Shown piece after piece: positions 5,739-9,213 of a DNA stretch of 9,213 nucleotides. Position 1 is the first letter of the stretch. Every line of letters starts with the position of its first letter. Source of the DNA: Streptosporangiaceae bacterium (lineage in GTDB: Bacteria > Actinomycetota > Actinomycetes > Streptosporangiales > Streptosporangiaceae). The notes beneath the pieces were generated by a model. That model ran no database searches. It was not told the origin of the DNA and saw nothing but the letters and a program-made list of their open reading frames with translations. The translations under genes were made by a program, and so were the position numbers. Location of the stretch: positions 1 to 9,213 of the forward strand of contig JASHOI010000221.1 of assembly GCA_030041195.1 (NCBI GenBank). The letters run 5' to 3'.

Positions 5739-8138
5739 GTGTGGCTTGACCTGATGCCAGAGCTGCGGCCCTTTGCCGGGGAACTGCGAGAGTGGATCAA
5801 GGCGAACGCGCCGGCCGGCCTGGCCGGGCTCGCCGAGTGGAGCACGCCGTGGGGCCTGAACGGGCAGCGCCGGGCCGAGGACACCCGGCTGGATCAGCGG
5901 TACCAGGCATGGGAGCGGCGCCTGCTCGCAGCCAGGCTGGTCTGCCCGCAGTGGCCCGCATCGGTCGGCGGCCGCGACTGGGACCCGCTCCGCCTCGCGG
6001 TCTTTGACCTGCTGTGCCACGAGGCGGGCGTTCCGCGGGTCGAGCGCGGGCTTGGCGAGTCGCTGGTCGGCCCGTCGATTCTCGTCCACGGCACCGGCGA
6101 TCAGCAGGCCGCGTTCCTCCCGCGCATCATCTCTGGCACGGACGTGTACTGCCAGGGGTTCTCCGAACCGGACCACGGCTCGGACCTCGCCGCGGTCGCG
6201 ACCCGGGGTGTCCTGGACGGCGACGAGATCGTGATCACCGGTCACAAGATATGGACCTCACGCGCCCACACGGCGAACATGATCTTCGTACTGTGCCGGA
6301 CCGACCCTGCGGCGCCGCGGCACCGCGGGCTCTCGTTCGTGCTCGTGCCGTTGTCGGCCGACAACCACATCGAGGTGCGCCGAATCCGGATGATGAACGG
6401 CGCCGAAGAGTTTTGCGAAGATCACTTCGACGGCTCCAGGGCGCCGCTGTTTAACGTGATCGGAGGGCTGGGCGAGGGCTGGCCGGTCGCGATGACCGCG
6501 CTTGGCTATGAGCGCGGCGGCGAAGCGGCGACACGGCACCTTTCCTACCTGCCCGAGTTCTGGGAACTGGTCGGCCAGGCGCGTAAGAGGGGCCGGCTCG
6601 CCGATCCCGTGGTACGCCAGCAGCTCGCGCGCGCCTACCTGAACGTGGAGCTGATGCGCCTGGGGGGCCTTCGGACGCTGGCCCGCCTCGCGCACGGCAC
6701 GCCGCCCGGGCCGCTCGACGCCATCGGCAAGCTGCACTGGAGCGAGTACCACCGCTGGCTCGGCGAGTGCGCGATCGACCTGGACGACATGGCCGGGATA
6801 ACCCGGCCGGAGGGAACCGGCTACCCGACCTCACGCTGGCAGGACCTGTTCCTGTCCAGCCGGTCCGGCACCATCTACTCGGGGACCAGCGAGATTCAGC
6901 GGAACATCATCGCCGAACGGGTGCTGGGGCTGCCCAAGGAACGGCCGGCCGCCGCACCGAACCCGCACGCGACCGCCGGCGCCCCAGCCGCACGCGGCAG
7001 CGGCCGCGATGCCGCCGCACTGCCTGGCTTCGTGCCAAGCTCGGAGCAGCAGGATCTCGCCGCCACCCTGCGGCGTTTCCTCGCCCAGAAGGCGCCCATC
7101 GGGACCGCACGCGCCCTGATCGATGACCCGCTGGGATTTGACGAGGGCGTCTGGCGGCAGATGGCCGGGCAGCTCGGCCTCCAGGGGCTCCGCGTGCCGG
7201 AACGATACGGCGGCTCCGGGCTCGGCTTCGCCGAGCTCATCATCGCAGCGCACGAGCTGGGCAGGGTGCTGTACCCGGGGCCGTTCCTCGCCTCGGTGGT
7301 GCTGGCCACCGAGGCGCTGCTGGCAAGCGGCGACGCGGCTGCCATGGCGGACCTGCTGCCACGCCTGGCCTCGGGTGAAGCGATCGGAACCGTGGCGGTC
7401 TGGGATCCGGAAGCCGGTGCCGCGGCGACGGTCACGGCGCTGCCCGGCACCCGGGCCGGCCGCGGCTGGATCCTTCGCGGGCGGGCCCCGCTGGTCCTGC
7501 ACGGTGACGTCGCGTCCGTCCTGTTCGTGACCGCGAGGACCGGCACGGGAATGTCGTTGTTCGCCGTGGACGCGGATTCTGACGGCCTGAGTCGGCGGCC
7601 GCTGCCGTCGCTCGACCAGACCCGCCGCCTTGCCAGCGTGGAGTTCGCCGGCACCCCCGCCAGGCTTATCGGACCGGAAGGAGGCACCTCCGGCGTCATC
7701 GAGACGGTGCTCGACCGGGCCGCCGCCGCGCTCGCCGCCGACGCCCTGGGTGTCGCCGAGCGCTCCCTCGAGGTCACCGTCGACTACGCGAAAACACGCC
7801 ACCAGTTCGGCCGGCCGATCGGCTCGTTCCAGGCGATCAAGCACAAGTGCGCCGACATGCTGGTCAAGGTCGAGCTGGCCCGGTCGGCCATCTGCTATGC
7901 GGCACGCGTCCTCGATATGGGAGCCGGTGACGTCCCGGCCGCGGTGAGCATCGCCAAGGCGCAGTGCGGCGAAGCGTGCTTCCAGGTAACCGCCGAGAGC
8001 ATCCAGATTCACGGCGGCATGGGCTTCACGTGGGAACATGACGCTCATCTGTACTTCAAGCGGGCACGCGCCGATGACGCCCTGTTCGGGAACGCCGTCG
8101 AGCACCGCGAGCGGCTGCTCGCGAGCATCGGGGTCTAG
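5739..8138 (+). CDS. Fused double acyl-CoA dehydrogenase (two FadE-type modules in one chain)
   Basis: From GTG 5739 the protein has 799 residues, twice a normal acyl-CoA dehydrogenase. Module 1 (about 1-400) starts LDLMPELRPFAGELREW, as usual for the family. It has FSEPDHGSD (141-149), KIWTSRAH, the helix-G segment GYERGGE with E258 as the probable catalytic base, and YSGTSEIQRNIIAERVLG (from 380). An Ala/Pro-rich linker (about 401-431) joins it to module 2. Module 2 has VPERYGGSGLGFAE (486-499), the FAD-contacting RHQFGRPIGSFQ (687-698) and IHGGMGFTWEHD (757-768), but no SEPxxGSD and no EGTSEIQ. This resembles actinobacterial FadE heteromers and the fused FadE34. The enzyme should use FAD to introduce an alpha,beta double bond into an acyl-CoA. 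The longer open frame upstream to 5640 overlaps the permease gene and does not look like dehydrogenase sequence. Confidence 0.92.
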   Translation: MWLDLMPELRPFAGELREWIKANAPAGLAGLAEWSTPWGLNGQRRAEDTRLDQRYQAWERRLLAARLVCPQWPASVGGRDWDPLRLAVFDLLCHEAGVPRVERGLGESLVGPSILVHGTGDQQAAFLPRIISGTDVYCQGFSEPDHGSDLAAVATRGVLDGDEIVITGHKIWTSRAHTANMIFVLCRTDPAAPRHRGLSFVLVPLSADNHIEVRRIRMMNGAEEFCEDHFDGSRAPLFNVIGGLGEGWPVAMTALGYERGGEAATRHLSYLPEFWELVGQARKRGRLADPVVRQQLARAYLNVELMRLGGLRTLARLAHGTPPGPLDAIGKLHWSEYHRWLGECAIDLDDMAGITRPEGTGYPTSRWQDLFLSSRSGTIYSGTSEIQRNIIAERVLGLPKERPAAAPNPHATAGAPAARGSGRDAAALPGFVPSSEQQDLAATLRRFLAQKAPIGTARALIDDPLGFDEGVWRQMAGQLGLQGLRVPERYGGSGLGFAELIIAAHELGRVLYPGPFLASVVLATEALLASGDAAAMADLLPRLASGEAIGTVAVWDPEAGAAATVTALPGTRAGRGWILRGRAPLVLHGDVASVLFVTARTGTGMSLFAVDADSDGLSRRPLPSLDQTRRLASVEFAGTPARLIGPEGGTSGVIETVLDRAAAALAADALGVAERSLEVTVDYAKTRHQFGRPIGSFQAIKHKCADMLVKVELARSAICYAARVLDMGAGDVPAAVSIAKAQCGEACFQVTAESIQIHGGMGFTWEHDAHLYFKRARADDALFGNAVEHRERLLASIGV

Positions 8139-8140
8139 CC

Positions 8141-8156
8141 CGGCGTTAAATCGCCG
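8141..8156 (+). terminator. Weak hairpin after the dehydrogenase gene
   Basis: CGGCG (8141-8145) and CGCCG (8152-8156) flank a 6-nt AT-rich loop just after the stop at 8138. There is no U-tract, so intrinsic termination is doubtful. Its place at the end of the catabolic gene run is the main reason to list it. Confidence 0.25.
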
Positions 8157-8231
8157 CTGTCGTGTCCTGTTGGCGGGTATCCCTACCGATAGCCTTCAGA
8201 TGAGCGAAATGCCCGCGACGACAGCAGGAGG
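8156..8231 (+). promoter_or_regulatory. Inverted-repeat leader and strong ribosome binding site of the PH-domain gene
   Basis: GCTGTCGT (8156-8163) is the exact complement of ACGACAGC (8218-8225), and inside it GCGGG (8173-8177) pairs with CCCGC (8212-8216). The right arm ends directly at a perfect Shine-Dalgarno AGGAGG (8226-8231), 5 nt before the GTG at 8237. TCCTG (8165-8169) could alternatively pair with CAGGA (8225-8229) of that site. I see no convincing promoter; TTGGCG at 8170-8175 lacks a well-spaced -10. Confidence 0.4.
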
Positions 8232-8236
8232 CCAGC

Positions 8237-8722
8237 GTGACCGCGGAACCTGACGCCGACATCCGGTGGCAGCGCCCGTCACATCTCCTGCTGCGGGCCA
8301 GGCGCATCCAGACCGCCCTGGTCACGCTGCCGGTCGCGCTGGCAGGCGGGATCATCGCGGGCACGGCCGGATCGTCCGATCTCGGCCTCGGCATCGGGCT
8401 GGGTCTCGTGCTGGCCGGGCTGCTGTGGGAGCGGTTCCTGGCCCGCCGCGTCGCGGCGTGGGGCTACGCGGAGCGCCGCGATGACCTGATGGTCAGGCGC
8501 GGGGTGCTGGTCCGCCGCCAATCGGTCATCCCGTACGGGCGGATGCAGTTCATCGACGTCACCGCGGGGCCGGTGGAGCGCAGCCTGGGCCTGGCCACGG
8601 TGCGCATGCACACCGCGGCCGCGGCCAGCGACGCGCGCATCCCGGGCCTGGACAAGGCGGACGCGGCCAAGCTGCGCGATCAGCTTGCCGCACTCGGCGA
8701 AGCGCAGGCAGCCGGCCTGTGA
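8237..8722 (+). CDS. Membrane protein with bacterial PH domain (bPH2/DUF304, YdbS-like)
   Basis: This 161-residue protein has a short N-terminus with WQRPSHLLL, two hydrophobic helices (about residues 25-43 and 49-66) and one bPH2 domain (about 73-153). The domain has the family pattern: VRRGVLVRRQSVIPYGRMQFIDV, followed by GPVERSLGLATVRMHTA and a closing helix KADAAKLRDQLAAL. This is the usual architecture of YdbS. Such genes commonly sit next to a larger YdbT-like gene, as here. The cellular role is not well defined; a membrane or envelope function is assumed. The GTG start is set by AGGAGG 5 nt upstream. The gene is probably not part of the catabolic cluster, because a 98-bp gap with its own leader separates them. 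Confidence 0.88.
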   Translation: MTAEPDADIRWQRPSHLLLRARRIQTALVTLPVALAGGIIAGTAGSSDLGLGIGLGLVLAGLLWERFLARRVAAWGYAERRDDLMVRRGVLVRRQSVIPYGRMQFIDVTAGPVERSLGLATVRMHTAAAASDARIPGLDKADAAKLRDQLAALGEAQAAGL

Positions 8723-9213
8723 CCGCGTCGCCCCCGCCCTCGGTCCCGCCGCCGCCCGCGCCGCCGCCGTCGGCCCCGCCGGCGGACATGGCGGCCTGGC
8801 ACCGGCTGCACCCGCTGTCCCCGCTGGTCCGCACCGGGCGCCACCTGGTGGCGCTTGGCATTCTCGTGCTGCTGCTGATCTTCGCCAACCACCGCGGCAA
8901 CAGCAGCGACTTCATCAGCGACATCGTCGTGGTCGGGATCGTGCTGGTGGCCGGCGTGATCAGCTGGCTGGTCACCCGGTGGCAGGTCGCCGACGGGGTG
9001 CTGCGGATCGAGACCGGCCTGATCCGGCGGCAGTCGCTGCGCTTCCCGCTATCCCAGGTCCAGGCCATCGACGTGGTGCAGACCGGCCTGGCGCGGGTGC
9101 TCGGCCTGGCCGAGCTCAGGCTGCGGATGGCCGGCGCCGACTCCTCCGGCGGCCGCCTGGCCTGCCTGCCGCTCGCCGACGCCGAGCGGCTGCGGGCGCA
9201 GCTGCTGGCGATG
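8719..9213 (+). CDS. Membrane protein with bacterial PH domain (YdbT-like), 3' end outside the window
   Basis: A GTG at 8719 overlaps the upstream stop as GTGA and opens a frame that stays open to the window end (165 residues seen). The N-terminus is a Pro-rich tail (13 Pro in the first 21 residues). WHRLHPLSPLVRTGRH follows, which is typical of the YdbT start, then two membrane helices (about residues 42-56 and 68-85). A bPH2 domain begins near 87: RWQVADGVLRIETGLIRRQSL, then QVQAIDVVQTGLARVLGLAEL and RLACLPLADAERLRAQLL. YdbT-like proteins usually near 500 residues carry further bPH2 units, so about two thirds should lie downstream. An alternative start is ATG 8788, which would remove the Pro-rich tail. 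The domain is clearly homologous to that of the preceding gene. Confidence 0.85.
   Translation, partial: MTASPPPSVPPPPAPPPSAPPADMAAWHRLHPLSPLVRTGRHLVALGILVLLLIFANHRGNSSDFISDIVVVGIVLVAGVISWLVTRWQVADGVLRIETGLIRRQSLRFPLSQVQAIDVVQTGLARVLGLAELRLRMAGADSSGGRLACLPLADAERLRAQLLAM

Noticed and set aside
6831..8105. Long open frame on the - strand (424 codons) opposite the second dehydrogenase module
   Set aside because: Same shadow effect; no family motifs, no ribosome binding site of note, and the + strand frame is a certain dehydrogenase.

Overview
The window is GC-rich, with strongly GC-biased third codon positions, GTG starts, purine-rich Shine-Dalgarno sites and several ATGA/GTGA gene overlaps. 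Together with an acyl-CoA dehydrogenase of the paired FadE kind, this points to a high-GC actinomycete. I cannot name a genus. Eight protein genes are visible, all on the + strand. No RNA genes, insertion sequences, CRISPR arrays or attachment sites were seen.

Positions 1-2365 hold the 3' part of an NDP-forming acyl-CoA synthetase. Its stop codon overlaps (ATGA) the start of a Rieske non-heme iron oxygenase that carries marks of the quaternary-amine (carnitine/glycine betaine type) branch. A 180-bp gap (2366-2545) follows. It contains a good sigma-70-type promoter whose -35 box overlaps the oxygenase stop codon, and a palindromic operator-like array at the expected transcription start.

Positions 2546-5692 encode a PotD/PotB/PotC-like ABC importer: a Tat-exported lipoprotein binding protein and two permeases, with overlapping reading frames. 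No ATPase gene is present. Positions 5739-8138 encode a 799-residue protein in which two acyl-CoA dehydrogenase modules are joined; each half carries signature motifs that the other lacks.

After a 98-bp gap with an inverted-repeat leader, positions 8237-9213 start a separate unit: a small membrane protein with a bacterial PH (bPH2/DUF304, YdbS-like) domain, and the beginning of a larger YdbT-like partner that runs off the window end.

Taken together, the first six genes look like a catabolic cluster. An amine- or betaine-like compound would be imported, oxidised at a C-N or neighbouring C-H bond by the Rieske enzyme, activated to a CoA thioester and desaturated. The genes are recognisable from sequence. 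The substrate and the order of steps are inference.
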